Position numbers and translations under genes: made by a program
Source of the DNA: Myxococcales bacterium
Lineage (GTDB): Bacteria; Myxococcota_A; Polyangia; Palsa-1104; JAEUJZ01
DNA length: 64,000 nucleotides
NCBI GenBank assembly: GCA_016794505.1
Contig: JAEUJZ010000037.1
Location: forward strand, 124,001 to 188,000
Direction of reading: 5' to 3'
The notes under the pieces: model-generated
What the model was told of the DNA's origin: nothing
The model's input: the letters and a program-made list of their open reading frames with translations, nothing else
Database searches by the model: none
Shown here: positions 1 through 8,104 of the stretch, in pieces
Layout: each line of letters begins with the position of its first letter
Position numbering within the stretch: the first letter of the stretch is position 1

Positions 1-419
1 ACGTCGCGCGTTACTACCTGGAACGCGACAAACCACAAGCGGCGATCTGGCGCTTGGAATATGTCGTCACTGAATATCCAGGTGCGCGTCGTGAAGCGGA
101 AGTGTTGCTGCTGCTTGGGCAGGTGTACCTGAAGCAAGACAAGCCGCGTGATGCCCGCGACACGTTCCGTCGCTTGACGCTGCAGTATCCAAACGGCAGC
201 TTGGCCAAGCAGGCGCAGGTCTATCTGGACTACATCACCGAGCGCTTCAAAGAGCTACCCGCACCGACGCTAAAGCCAGACTTTGACGTGGGTCGGCAGC
301 GCACGTTTTGTCCCAACATCCTGGGCAAGTCGCGCAACTACAAGACCGCGCCTGCTTCGGCACAGCCTGGCGCCGCCGAAAGCAAACCGGAAGCCAGCGA
401 GCTTGCGCCAGTTGACTAG
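1..419 (+). CDS. bamD: Outer-membrane assembly factor BamD, C-terminal part
   Basis: The 5' end lies outside the window; the reading frame is open from position 3 and stops with TAG at 417-419. The visible 138 codons show TPR-like helical repeats, with a 'YLERDKPQAAIWRLE' segment followed by 'EAEVLLLLGQVYLKQDK' and 'ARDTFRRLTLQYPNGSLA'. This is the pattern of the last TPRs of BamD/YfiO, the lipoprotein that helps BamA insert beta-barrel proteins into the outer membrane. The tail after the last repeat is Ala/Pro/Glu-rich and probably disordered. It lies 109 bp upstream of lysS on the same strand. Generic TPR lipoproteins are the alternative, since the signal peptide cannot be seen. Confidence 0.72.
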   Translation, partial: VARYYLERDKPQAAIWRLEYVVTEYPGARREAEVLLLLGQVYLKQDKPRDARDTFRRLTLQYPNGSLAKQAQVYLDYITERFKELPAPTLKPDFDVGRQRTFCPNILGKSRNYKTAPASAQPGAAESKPEASELAPVD

Positions 420-528
420 GTTCGCGTGCCCGCAAGTACCTCACGACTTCGTCGGTAACCCCGCCAGGGTACACGCGCCAACGCGTGCCCAAGCCGACGC
501 CCTTTCCTGTGCTTTGACCTGACCTGCC

Positions 529-2145
529 ATGAGTGAAAAACAAGCTCCTTCAAGTCCTGCCACTGCTTCAAGTGATGGCCGCAGCGATCTCGTTGGCCAG
601 ATGAGCAGCCGACGACGCACCGCGCAGGCGCTGCGTGACGCCGGCCGCAATCCGTTTGCCAACGACGAAAAGATCACCCATCAGATCTATGCCCTGCCGG
701 CGAGCGAGGCGGTGGATGTGACCAGCCTGCCTCTGGACGCCGAGATCACGCCGACTCAGCCGCGGTATGCTGTCGCTGGCCGCCTGCTGCAAGTAAACGA
801 GATGGGCAAGGCCAAGTTCCTGTTTCTGCGCGGGGACCGGGGCGCCATGCTGCAGCTTTATCTGCGCGCCGAAAACGCTGAAGCGTTCGCGCGCTCGTCG
901 CAGCTTGACCTGGGCGACATCGTCTGGGCACACGGTCCGCTGTTCCGTACACGCAAAGGCAAGCGGGCGCTGCTCATCGAAGATGTGCGCGGCGAAGGCG
1001 GCAACAAGCCTGGGCTGGCCCTGCTTTCCAAGGCCATCCGCCCCCTGCCCGGCAAGGCGCTGCAGGAAGGCGAAAAGGCCACCGACGATGACTGGCGCTA
1101 TCGCCAGCGCTACGCGGACATGATCGTCCACCCCGAAGTGGCTGACGTGTTCCGCAAGCGCGCCACCATCGTGCGCGAGATGCGTCGCTTCTTTGACGAT
1201 CGCGGCTATGTCGAGTGCGACACGCGCATGCTGCTACCGACCAACGGCGGCGCAGCAGCGCGTCCGTTTCGTACGCATATGAACGTGCTCAACCTCGATC
1301 TCAACCTGCGCATCGCCACGGAATTGGACCTCAAGCGCCTCGTGGTAGGTGGCATCGACCGTGTCTACGAAATCGGACGTATCTTCCGCAACGAAGGTCT
1401 GTCGCGCTTCCACAACCCGGAATTCACATCGATCGAGTTCTATCAGGCCTATGCCACGTACGACGATCTGATGGACCTGACGGAAGAGCTCTTCGAGCGC
1501 CTGTGCCAAGCGGTAAACGGCACCACCACCATCGACTATCAAGAGCACCAGGGCGTGCGTCTGTGTCGACCGTTCCGCCGCGCCACCATGCGAGCGCTAG
1601 TCAAAGAGGCGCGACCTGATGCCCCGATTTCGGACGGTCCCTGCAGTGATGCCGAGTGGGCAGCGCTGCCGGTCTATGCCAAGCAGGTCCTTGGGGATGC
1701 CTCGCCCGAGTATGGTCACTGCTTGGTCGCGCTGTTCGAGCGCTTCGTCGAGTCGACGCTGATCCAGCCGACCTTTGTCTGCGAGTTCCCGACCGTGGTC
1801 TCGCCGCTTTCACGCAAGAACGATCGCGACCCGCGCTTCGTCGATCGCTTCGAGCTCTTCATCGTCGGAAAAGAGATCGCCAACGCCTTTTCAGAGCTGA
1901 ACGATCCCGATGATCAGCGCGAGCGCTTTGTGGCCCAAACCGCAGCCAAGCAGCGCGGCGATCACGAAGCCATGGACTACGACGAAGACTTCTGCCGCGC
2001 GCTGGAATACGGCATGCCACCGACGGCAGGTGAAGGCATCGGCATCGATCGTTTGACCATGTTGTTGTGCAACCAAGCCTCGATCCGCGACGTCATCCCC
2101 TTCCCCCAGCTTCGCCCTGAGTCCAGCGAGCCCGCCGCTCCCTAG
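529..2145 (+). CDS. lysS: Lysyl-tRNA synthetase, class II
   Basis: Charges tRNA-Lys with lysine in the cytoplasm. The 538-residue protein has an N-terminal OB-fold anticodon-binding domain (about 80-185) and a class II catalytic core. Motif 2 is 'YEIGRIFRNEGLSRFHNPEF' with the ATP-binding Arg near residue 287. Motif 3 is 'GIGIDRLTMLL' with its Arg near 508. The LysRS signature 'GKEIANAFSELNDP' is present. The substrate-site Glu is kept in 'ATELDLKRL' (E265), but bacterial and eukaryotic enzymes usually read ELY there; this one has Asp at 267. The N-terminal 35 residues are a Ser/Ala-rich extension, so the protein is somewhat longer than the usual 490-510. The ATG start has no clear Shine-Dalgarno sequence. 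Confidence 0.96.
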   Translation: MSEKQAPSSPATASSDGRSDLVGQMSSRRRTAQALRDAGRNPFANDEKITHQIYALPASEAVDVTSLPLDAEITPTQPRYAVAGRLLQVNEMGKAKFLFLRGDRGAMLQLYLRAENAEAFARSSQLDLGDIVWAHGPLFRTRKGKRALLIEDVRGEGGNKPGLALLSKAIRPLPGKALQEGEKATDDDWRYRQRYADMIVHPEVADVFRKRATIVREMRRFFDDRGYVECDTRMLLPTNGGAAARPFRTHMNVLNLDLNLRIATELDLKRLVVGGIDRVYEIGRIFRNEGLSRFHNPEFTSIEFYQAYATYDDLMDLTEELFERLCQAVNGTTTIDYQEHQGVRLCRPFRRATMRALVKEARPDAPISDGPCSDAEWAALPVYAKQVLGDASPEYGHCLVALFERFVESTLIQPTFVCEFPTVVSPLSRKNDRDPRFVDRFELFIVGKEIANAFSELNDPDDQRERFVAQTAAKQRGDHEAMDYDEDFCRALEYGMPPTAGEGIGIDRLTMLLCNQASIRDVIPFPQLRPESSEPAAP

Positions 2146-2186
2146 ACGCTGTTGCGCAGCGGCAGGCCAAGGGGGGGCATACGAAC

Positions 2187-3143
2187 CTAGTAGTACGGCC
2201 GCGACGGGGGGGGCGCGGTGAAGCGACCGGGGAAGGGATCCGCTCCTTCACGACGGCGCGCTTCTTCGTCTAGATCCGCTGGGTTCCCATCGCTTTGGGG
2301 AACCTGCCACACCGCGCCGCGTTCAGCGAACAGCGCCACGCCGATCACGCCGACATGACGGTCGCCAAACTCGGCCATTTGGCTGGCGTACGCGTCACGC
2401 ACCGAGCCAAAGCGAAACGCGGCGATCTGCGTCATGCTGCGGCGATAGCCATCGATGCGCAACGTCGAGAACGGCGCGGCCAGATAGCCACGCTTGGAAA
2501 AGCTCGCCGGCCGGCCGTCGATGACATCCAAGCCATCGACTGAAGTCACGACCTCGAAGCGCTGGCTGGTGCGGTTTTCGATCTCGATCGAGTAACGCTG
2601 CCCAGCTTCCCCCACCAACAGCACCCGGTCGTCGATGCGGTACGCCGGCAGCGAGGCGCCGCTCTCGTCAACGACGCGCACGATCACGCCGCCCCATAGC
2701 GAGCTGCCATAGCGCCCTGGACGCAGCACGCGGAACAGCGGCTCGCTGGGTTCATAGCGGCGCAGCAAGCGACTGCGCTGCGCCTCGATCCCGGCCGCAT
2801 CGTTGTAGTGCAGGCTGGCCACAAACGTCGGCGAGTCGGCGTCGCGCACAAACGGCACATCGCGCACGGGCGAGTAACGCGTCTCGCCAAACATCGTCCC
2901 CAAGCCGGGCCGCTCGCTCGGCACTTCGGCGCGTTTTTCGGCCAGAGCCGCGGGCGCCCCCGCCGGCATCGAGGGGCTCACTTGGCTCTCGCTGCCAGCG
3001 CTGTAATCAGCAACCGGCGCGCTGCGCGGCGCCTGCTGCATGATGCTGCCGTGACAAGCGGCCAGCGACAGCGTGAACGAACCGAGCAAAGCAAAGAGGC
3101 ACGTGCGAACCAAGGAAGCTGCGGTGCGTCTCATGGGCATCAT
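2187..3143 (-). CDS. Conserved envelope lipoprotein of unknown function
   Basis: The 318-residue protein starts at the ATG at 3143, which has AGGACAGG directly upstream; the open frame extends further 5' but without a better start. A signal peptide ends in a lipobox 'LSLAAC', so the mature protein should be a lipoprotein. After a variable linker comes a well-structured domain (about residues 145-290) with segments such as 'VLLVGEAGQRYSIEIENRT', 'VVTSVDGLDVIDGRPASF', 'RIDGYRRS' and 'AAFRFGSV'. This looks like a conserved beta-rich secreted domain found in many proteobacterial hypothetical proteins; I cannot name its function. It converges with lysS (41 bp apart) and lies downstream of the porin gene on the same strand. 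Confidence 0.8.
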   Translation of the reverse strand: MMPMRRTAASLVRTCLFALLGSFTLSLAACHGSIMQQAPRSAPVADYSAGSESQVSPSMPAGAPAALAEKRAEVPSERPGLGTMFGETRYSPVRDVPFVRDADSPTFVASLHYNDAAGIEAQRSRLLRRYEPSEPLFRVLRPGRYGSSLWGGVIVRVVDESGASLPAYRIDDRVLLVGEAGQRYSIEIENRTSQRFEVVTSVDGLDVIDGRPASFSKRGYLAAPFSTLRIDGYRRSMTQIAAFRFGSVRDAYASQMAEFGDRHVGVIGVALFAERGAVWQVPQSDGNPADLDEEARRREGADPFPGRFTAPPPSRPYY

Positions 3144-3293
3144 CCTGTCCTGCGTTGTGCCCACTAAACGCGCGAGCCCGCCTGGGCTTACAGCGAAATC
3201 GACGCGGTGCGTAGCATGCGACAATCGCTGCTGATTTCACGCTCGCGCTGGCCACACACCTCGCGATCGCGGGTCGAAGTTCGTGCAGCGGCA

Positions 3294-4508
3294 TCAAAAC
3301 GCCGCCACCGCCCCCACGATGATCAGCGCCTGATCCGGGCTGCGAGCCGGCGTGCCATCGGGCTGGCTGTCTGCCGTCGCGAACACCGCCGCAGTCGAGC
3401 GGTCATAGCGCCCTTCGATCTTGAGGATGTAGTGATCCTGCAGGCGCAGCTCGACGGTCCCGGTCAGCTCGCCCAGTGCCTGCGGCGTCCCCGTCATAAG
3501 ACCATCGCGGTCGTGGTAATAGCCGCCGCGCAGCGCCACGGCCAGAAACGAAACCGGCATCAGCCGCGCCCACGCGTAAGCCGTCCACCACAGCGCGCCT
3601 CCGTCTGGTTCACTCGGCAGGCTCGCTGGAAGCTGCTGATACCCGATGTCGAGCGACGCCATCAGGCTCAGCCAGCGCGTCGCGCGCAGCCCCAAGAGCA
3701 GGTCGCCGAACACGCGCCAGCGCCCGTTGTCCCCGGCCAGCTCAGGTCCGAACAGACCGTTTAGCACCGCGGTGAGCCGCGTTCCGTTCCACGCAAGCTG
3801 CGCCCCCAGCGTCTTGGCGTCGTTGTTTTCGCCGATGAGCTGCCAGCCGTTTAGCAGGTAAAGCTGCGCCGACAGCGCGTCGCCAAACGGGTACGAAAGT
3901 TTGAGCCCGGCTTGGTAGTACGGCGACAGCTCGCCGTTCCAGGCACGCGTATAGTTCCAGTTGTCTTTCGACGGAAACACCTCGAAGCCGACGTGACTGG
4001 GGAAGATGCCGGCCTCGATCAAAAGACCGCGGCCAAGCGGCGCCTTGTACCCCACCGTCGCCACCTGCAGAAACTTCCAGACATCCGGGCCGATCGCGGT
4101 CCCGCGGGGCTCCGCGGCGTACAGGATCTCTTGCCCGCTACCGTACTGCACGACCAGCCGCAGCGAGACCGGCGACAGATCGGCCGCGACATCCAGTGCA
4201 GCCAGGTTCAGCGTCAGGTGATTCGCGCGCTTGCCCGTCGTCCCCGTACCGACGATGAAGTTGCCCCCATCGAGCGGTCGGTTGGCGTTGAAGCCATAGT
4301 ACACATCGGCGTAGCCATGCACGCTCAGCCGCTCGTACCAAGGTCGCGGCGAGGGCGGCGTCGTTCCCTCTTCTGCTGCCTGCGCCCCAGGGATTGCCGC
4401 AGAGCTCACCAGCCACGCCACCACGCCTGGCAGCCAGGTCTTCCCTCTTACCGCGTTCGATGGCATCGATCTACACCACGAATTCATCGTCTCTGTCTTC
4501 ACGTTCAT
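3294..4508 (-). CDS. Outer-membrane beta-barrel porin, OmpL-like (BBP2 type)
   Basis: The 404-residue protein has a signal peptide (cleavage likely after 'AAIPGAQA') and then a chain of amphipathic aromatic-rich beta strands ending in the hydrophobic 'ALIIVGAVAAF', typical of a C-terminal barrel strand. The start of the mature part, 'LSVHGYADVYYGFNANRP', and the central 'FPSHVGFEVFPSKDNWNYTR' match the putative beta-barrel porin-2 family. It should sit in the outer membrane as a channel; the substrate is unknown. The ATG at 4508 is used here; a second in-frame ATG at 4487 is possible. The gene is followed 150 bp later by the lipoprotein at 2187-3143. Upstream is an unusual AT-rich region with direct repeats. 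Confidence 0.85.
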   Translation of the reverse strand: MNVKTETMNSWCRSMPSNAVRGKTWLPGVVAWLVSSAAIPGAQAAEEGTTPPSPRPWYERLSVHGYADVYYGFNANRPLDGGNFIVGTGTTGKRANHLTLNLAALDVAADLSPVSLRLVVQYGSGQEILYAAEPRGTAIGPDVWKFLQVATVGYKAPLGRGLLIEAGIFPSHVGFEVFPSKDNWNYTRAWNGELSPYYQAGLKLSYPFGDALSAQLYLLNGWQLIGENNDAKTLGAQLAWNGTRLTAVLNGLFGPELAGDNGRWRVFGDLLLGLRATRWLSLMASLDIGYQQLPASLPSEPDGGALWWTAYAWARLMPVSFLAVALRGGYYHDRDGLMTGTPQALGELTGTVELRLQDHYILKIEGRYDRSTAAVFATADSQPDGTPARSPDQALIIVGAVAAF

Positions 4509-4959
4509 CGTTCATACTTTCGATCACTTCGTTCCACACTTCGACTCTTTTATTCTTTTCTATGAAATACGTCGTACGCTGATTTTACATTTCGTTCTGT
4601 GGAACCAATGATTCCTAAATGTGAATGAATATATTTTCAATCTGTGTTGCATTTCGTTCACATGGAATTCATTCATGATGCGTTGCTTCGACTTCATCCC
4701 TCCATGGATTGACTCTGTCATTCTGTTGTTTGTTTTTGCGATGGCTTCAAGCGGCTCGGTTCTTCCAGCCGTCGACGTACGAGCAGTGCCGGAGTGGGGT
4801 GTCGCCGAGCGGCAAGACGTCGGACTGCGCCGCGGGGCACAGCCTACGCCAAACGGCCGCGCGGCTTCTGTACACATTGACTTCACCGGCTCGACGCGAT
4901 AGGCAAATGACACACAAAAAGAGACGCTGTCGATGCCCCACCCTGGAAGAGAAGTGCCG
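4509..4959. other. AT-rich intergenic region between divergent genes
   Basis: About 450 bp separate the porin gene from the glutaredoxin-like gene. The part from about 4500 to 4760 is clearly richer in A+T than its surroundings and holds a repeated motif (entry at 4525-4659). Open frames cross it on both strands, but none has a ribosome binding site or a protein-like composition. It most likely carries the promoters of the two divergent genes. Confidence 0.5.
4525..4659 (+). repeat. Three spaced copies of CAYTTCGTTC
   Basis: The decamer CACTTCGTTC starts at 4525, and CATTTCGTTC starts at 4588 and again at 4650, giving spacings of 63 and 62 bp. In the last two copies the similarity extends on the 3' side to TGGAA and ATTC. 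A related TTCGTTCACA occurs at 19788-19797. Regular spacing of about six helical turns in a promoter region suggests protein-binding sites, but this is inference. Confidence 0.4.
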
Positions 4960-5457
4960 ATGGATGTGAAGGCTGCTTTCGACCGCGGGCGCGTGCTTTT
5001 GCACGATGCCCTGTACACCGAGACGGGAAATCGCCTGCCGCCTGTGCGCTGGACCCGACAGGCGCTGCGCTTTGCCAACGAGCTTCTGGGTCAGCCGCTG
5101 TGCTCGCAGGATGAGCTAGCCCGCAGACAGCAAGCGGTCGCGCAGGCTGAGCAGCGCGTCGCAGAAGAGCGTGGCGGCGGACAGACCAGCCGACGCGAGG
5201 CGGCGCCGGTTGCGCTGTACGTCACCGATCAAGACCACCGCACGCCCAAGAAGATCGAAGACATCTTCAAGGGGCGCGACATCCCCTACACCGTGCTCGA
5301 CGTCACGGACGACGAAGTGAGCCGAAGCTGGGCGCTGACGCAGGCCAAAAAGCACGAGTTCCCGCTGGTCTTCATCGCCGGAGAGCCCATCGGCGGACTC
5401 GACGAGGTCATGCAGGCCGACGTCCGCGGCGAGCTTGTAAAGAAGGTCTTCGGCTAG
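4960..5457 (+). CDS. Glutaredoxin-like protein lacking active-site cysteines
   Basis: The 165-residue protein starts at the ATG at 4960, preceded by GGAAGAGAAG; an in-frame ATG at 4933 is the alternative. The N-terminal 80 residues are helical and Arg/Gln-rich. The C-terminal 85 residues have the glutaredoxin fold pattern: strand 'VALYV', 'KKIEDIFKGRDIPYTVLDV', the cis-Pro region 'EFPLVFIAGEPIGG' and the glutathione-site Gly-Gly/Asp. The CxxC or CxxS active site is replaced by 'DQDHRTP', and the only cysteine (C48) lies outside the domain. It is therefore unlikely to be a redox enzyme and may bind glutathione or a protein partner. The stop codon sits inside the Shine-Dalgarno sequence of the next gene, so the two are probably coupled. 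Confidence 0.75.
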   Translation: MDVKAAFDRGRVLLHDALYTETGNRLPPVRWTRQALRFANELLGQPLCSQDELARRQQAVAQAEQRVAEERGGGQTSRREAAPVALYVTDQDHRTPKKIEDIFKGRDIPYTVLDVTDDEVSRSWALTQAKKHEFPLVFIAGEPIGGLDEVMQADVRGELVKKVFG

Positions 5458-5466
5458 GGGCGCACG

Positions 5467-6561
5467 GTGGATCTACACACTCTTGTTCTCGACCTGCGCA
5501 GCCGCAGTGCGCGGGTCACCGCCGCCGATGCGCAGGGCGTCGTTACCGTCGATCTTGACGCCGCGGCGTGTGAGCGGGTGGCGCAGGCCGCGCAGCCGCT
5601 CTTCGATTGGGCGCATGGCCGCGTTCCGGCATCGAGCCGCACGCCGCGCGATGCGACGCTGGTGGCCTTCGAGGTCGATGCGCTGAACCGCACGCTGCGC
5701 CTGGGCTATATCGCCGAGCGCTCGCCGATCTCGGGGGCACCGTTGCCTTCGTCTGGATCGCCGCAGACATCGCCGGGAACAGCCATGGCGCAAAGCCAAA
5801 GCGGCCGACCGTCACAGCCCGGTGAACCGACGGCGCTGACGTGGACCGAAGGCGACTATGGAACGCTGCAAGTGTTGTTGCGCGAGGCCGCCCGCACCGC
5901 TCTGCGCGAAGTGCGACCGAGAAAAAGCGAGCCCGCCGAGCTTTCGTACGATGCGCGCTGGGAATACCTGTACCAGCACGGCGGCGATGGCTGGGAGCTC
6001 GCGCGCACGCCGCCTCCCTTGGCTCGTTATCTTTCGACGCAGCTTGCGTTGAGCCGCGGACAGCATGTGCTGGTGGTTGGCGCCGGTCGCGGCCATGAAG
6101 CGCTGCTGTTGGCGAGACAAGCGCAGGCGGTCGGGGCGCACGTCGTCGCCATCGACATCGCGCCGACGGCCGTAAAGACCGTGCAGGAAGCGGCGACCCA
6201 GGAGAGGCTCGCCGAGACCTTGCATGTCGTCGAGAGCGACCTGTTCCTGCGACCGGAAACAGGCCCGCTAGCCGCCGCGAGCTATGACCTAATCGTCGAG
6301 CACTGCTGCTTCTGCGCCATCGAGCCGAGCCGCCGCGATGAATATGTCGCGCAGATCGCGCGCCTGTTGCGACCGGGCGGGCGCTTCATCGGCCTGTTTT
6401 ACTGCCACAGCTATCCCGGCGGTCCGCCGTTTGGCGCATCGATCGACGAGATCAAAGGACGCCTCGGCAAGGACTTCGTCATCGACTACGAAGAAGTTCC
6501 CGCCGACTCGGTGCTAAGCCGCGTCGCGCAAGAGTGGCTCATCGACGCGCACTGCCGTTAG
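5467..6561 (+). CDS. SAM-dependent methyltransferase, thiopurine methyltransferase-like
   Basis: GTG start at 5467 with GGGG (part of TAGGGG) six bases upstream. The protein is 364 residues. Residues 1-120 form an extra domain I do not recognise, ending in a Ser/Pro/Gln-rich linker. Residues 160-364 match the TPMT family: 'YDARWEYLYQHGGDGWEL' and 'PPPLARYL', SAM motif I 'VLVVGAGRGHEA' (201-212), 'AIDIAPTAV' (228-236), and 'RLLRPGGRFIGLFYCHSYPG' near the end. The acceptor is unknown; relatives methylate S, Se or Te atoms or halide. Coupling to a glutaredoxin-like gene hints at thiol chemistry, but that is inference. Confidence 0.85.
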   Translation: MDLHTLVLDLRSRSARVTAADAQGVVTVDLDAAACERVAQAAQPLFDWAHGRVPASSRTPRDATLVAFEVDALNRTLRLGYIAERSPISGAPLPSSGSPQTSPGTAMAQSQSGRPSQPGEPTALTWTEGDYGTLQVLLREAARTALREVRPRKSEPAELSYDARWEYLYQHGGDGWELARTPPPLARYLSTQLALSRGQHVLVVGAGRGHEALLLARQAQAVGAHVVAIDIAPTAVKTVQEAATQERLAETLHVVESDLFLRPETGPLAAASYDLIVEHCCFCAIEPSRRDEYVAQIARLLRPGGRFIGLFYCHSYPGGPPFGASIDEIKGRLGKDFVIDYEEVPADSVLSRVAQEWLIDAHCR

Positions 6562-6630
6562 GCGCAAGCCAGTCCCCCGCATCCCAAGACCCCCGGTCGG
6601 CTGCCCTCGCAGCCAAGGAGCCGAGCACAC

Positions 6631-7821
6631 ATGCCGTTTGCTGGTGTTGATTTTCTGCAGCTCGACGAGCTTTTGACCGAAGAAGAGCGCCTGGTACGAG
6701 ACACCTTTCGCCGCTTTGTCGATGACGAAATCCTGCCGGTGATCGGCCGCCACTTCCGCGAGGGAACGTTCGATGCAAGCTGGCCGCGCAAGCTGGGCTC
6801 CCTCGGCGCGCTGGGGGCGAGCTTGACCGGCTATGGCTGCGCCGGCCTGGGCCCCGTCGCCTATGGCCTGATCATGCAAGAGCTAGAGCGCGGCGACAGC
6901 GGCGTGCGCTCGTTCGCATCCGTGCAGGGCGCGCTGGTCATGTATCCGATCCACAGCTTTGGCAGCGAAGAACAGAAACAGCGCTGGCTGCCCAAGATGG
7001 CGGCCGGCGAGGCCATCGGCTGCTTTGGCCTGACCGAGCCCGACTTTGGCAGCAACCCCGGCGGCATGCGCACGACGGCGCGCAGAGTCGGTGACACCTA
7101 TGTCCTAAACGGCGAGAAGCGCTGGATCACAAATGGCGGCCTCTCGGATGTTGCCGTGGTCTGGGCCAAGACGGACGAAGACGGAGCAGGTCAAGGCGGC
7201 GCCAAGTCGGTGCGCGGCTTCCTAGTCGAGCGCGGCACGCCGGGCTTTTCGACGCGCGACATCCACGGCAAGTTCTCGCTGCGCGCCTCGGTCACGTCCG
7301 AGCTGATCTTTGAAGACTGTGTCGTGCCCGCTTCGGCCATGTTGCCAGGGGTGCAGGGGCTGCGCGGGCCGCTTTCGTGTCTGAACCAGGCGCGCTTTGG
7401 CATCAGCTTTGGCGCCATCGGTGCAGCCATGGCCTGCTACGACGAAGCGCTTCGCTATACAAAAGATCGCAAGCAGTTCTCGCGCCCGCTCGCCGGGCAT
7501 CAGCTTGTGCAGGCCAAGCTGGTCGACATGCTGGAAGAGATCAGCAAGGCGCAGCTCTTGTCACTTCACCTGGGCCGTCTGAAAGTGGCGGGCACACTGC
7601 GACCGGCGCAGATCTCGATGGCCAAGCGCAACAACGTCCGCATGGCGCTGCACATCGCCAGAAACGCCCGCGACCTGCTCGGCGCAAACGGCATCACCGA
7701 CGAGTACCAAGCCGGCCGCCACATGTGCAATCTAGAGTCAGTCTTCACCTACGAAGGCACGGACCACATCCACACCCTGGTCATCGGCGAAGACATCACC
7801 GGCATTCCCGCATTCGACTAG
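6631..7821 (+). CDS. gcdH: Glutaryl-CoA dehydrogenase
   Basis: FAD-dependent acyl-CoA dehydrogenase of 396 residues that oxidises and decarboxylates glutaryl-CoA to crotonyl-CoA in lysine/tryptophan breakdown. The glutaryl-CoA-specific pattern is present: 'SGVRSFASVQGALVMYPI' with the substrate-carboxylate Arg (R93), 'CFGLTEPDFGSNPGGM', and the C-terminal 'FTYEGTDHIHTLVIGEDITG' with catalytic base E375. General acyl-CoA dehydrogenases lack this combination. The gene lies 69 bp after the methyltransferase, probably in the same transcription unit. It may supply crotonyl-CoA for catabolism. No electron-transfer flavoprotein gene is in the window. Confidence 0.93.
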   Translation: MPFAGVDFLQLDELLTEEERLVRDTFRRFVDDEILPVIGRHFREGTFDASWPRKLGSLGALGASLTGYGCAGLGPVAYGLIMQELERGDSGVRSFASVQGALVMYPIHSFGSEEQKQRWLPKMAAGEAIGCFGLTEPDFGSNPGGMRTTARRVGDTYVLNGEKRWITNGGLSDVAVVWAKTDEDGAGQGGAKSVRGFLVERGTPGFSTRDIHGKFSLRASVTSELIFEDCVVPASAMLPGVQGLRGPLSCLNQARFGISFGAIGAAMACYDEALRYTKDRKQFSRPLAGHQLVQAKLVDMLEEISKAQLLSLHLGRLKVAGTLRPAQISMAKRNNVRMALHIARNARDLLGANGITDEYQAGRHMCNLESVFTYEGTDHIHTLVIGEDITGIPAFD

Positions 7822-7849
7822 GGGACGCTGTCGGCAGAATCGCCCGTGA

Positions 7850-8104
7850 TCAGGCAAAGCGGAACGGAGCTGGACGTGAGCGCGACGTGAGCGTATCGAC
7901 GGTTAGCACGGATAACTCCGCCACGGCGTACATGCGCTGCAGCGCAACTATCACCTGCATCATCGGCTCGGGCGGCGTCGCGATCTGTGCAGGCACGCTG
8001 GATGCCCAGCGCCGAGAGGTCGCGACACTTGACGTCCGCGGATCAGGCCAAGCCAGGCCTGTCATACGCACGCATCGCGGAACACGACCGGTAGAGGTGT
8101 TCAC
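7850..8104 (-). CDS. Possible small ORF overlapping the upstream stop codon
   Basis: An 84-codon frame begins with GTG at 8104-8102 and overlaps the TGA of the preceding gene as GTGA, an arrangement typical of translational coupling. The product is rich in Arg, Ser, Thr and Pro with no recognisable domain. It could equally be a chance frame in GC-rich DNA. The interval 7822-8100 holds no other candidate. Confidence 0.15.
   Translation of the reverse strand: MNTSTGRVPRCVRMTGLAWPDPRTSSVATSRRWASSVPAQIATPPEPMMQVIVALQRMYAVAELSVLTVDTLTSRSRPAPFRFA

Noticed and set aside
4560..5078. A - strand frame across the AT-rich region and the glutaredoxin-like gene
   Set aside because: Arg/Ser-rich antisense product with no ribosome binding site.
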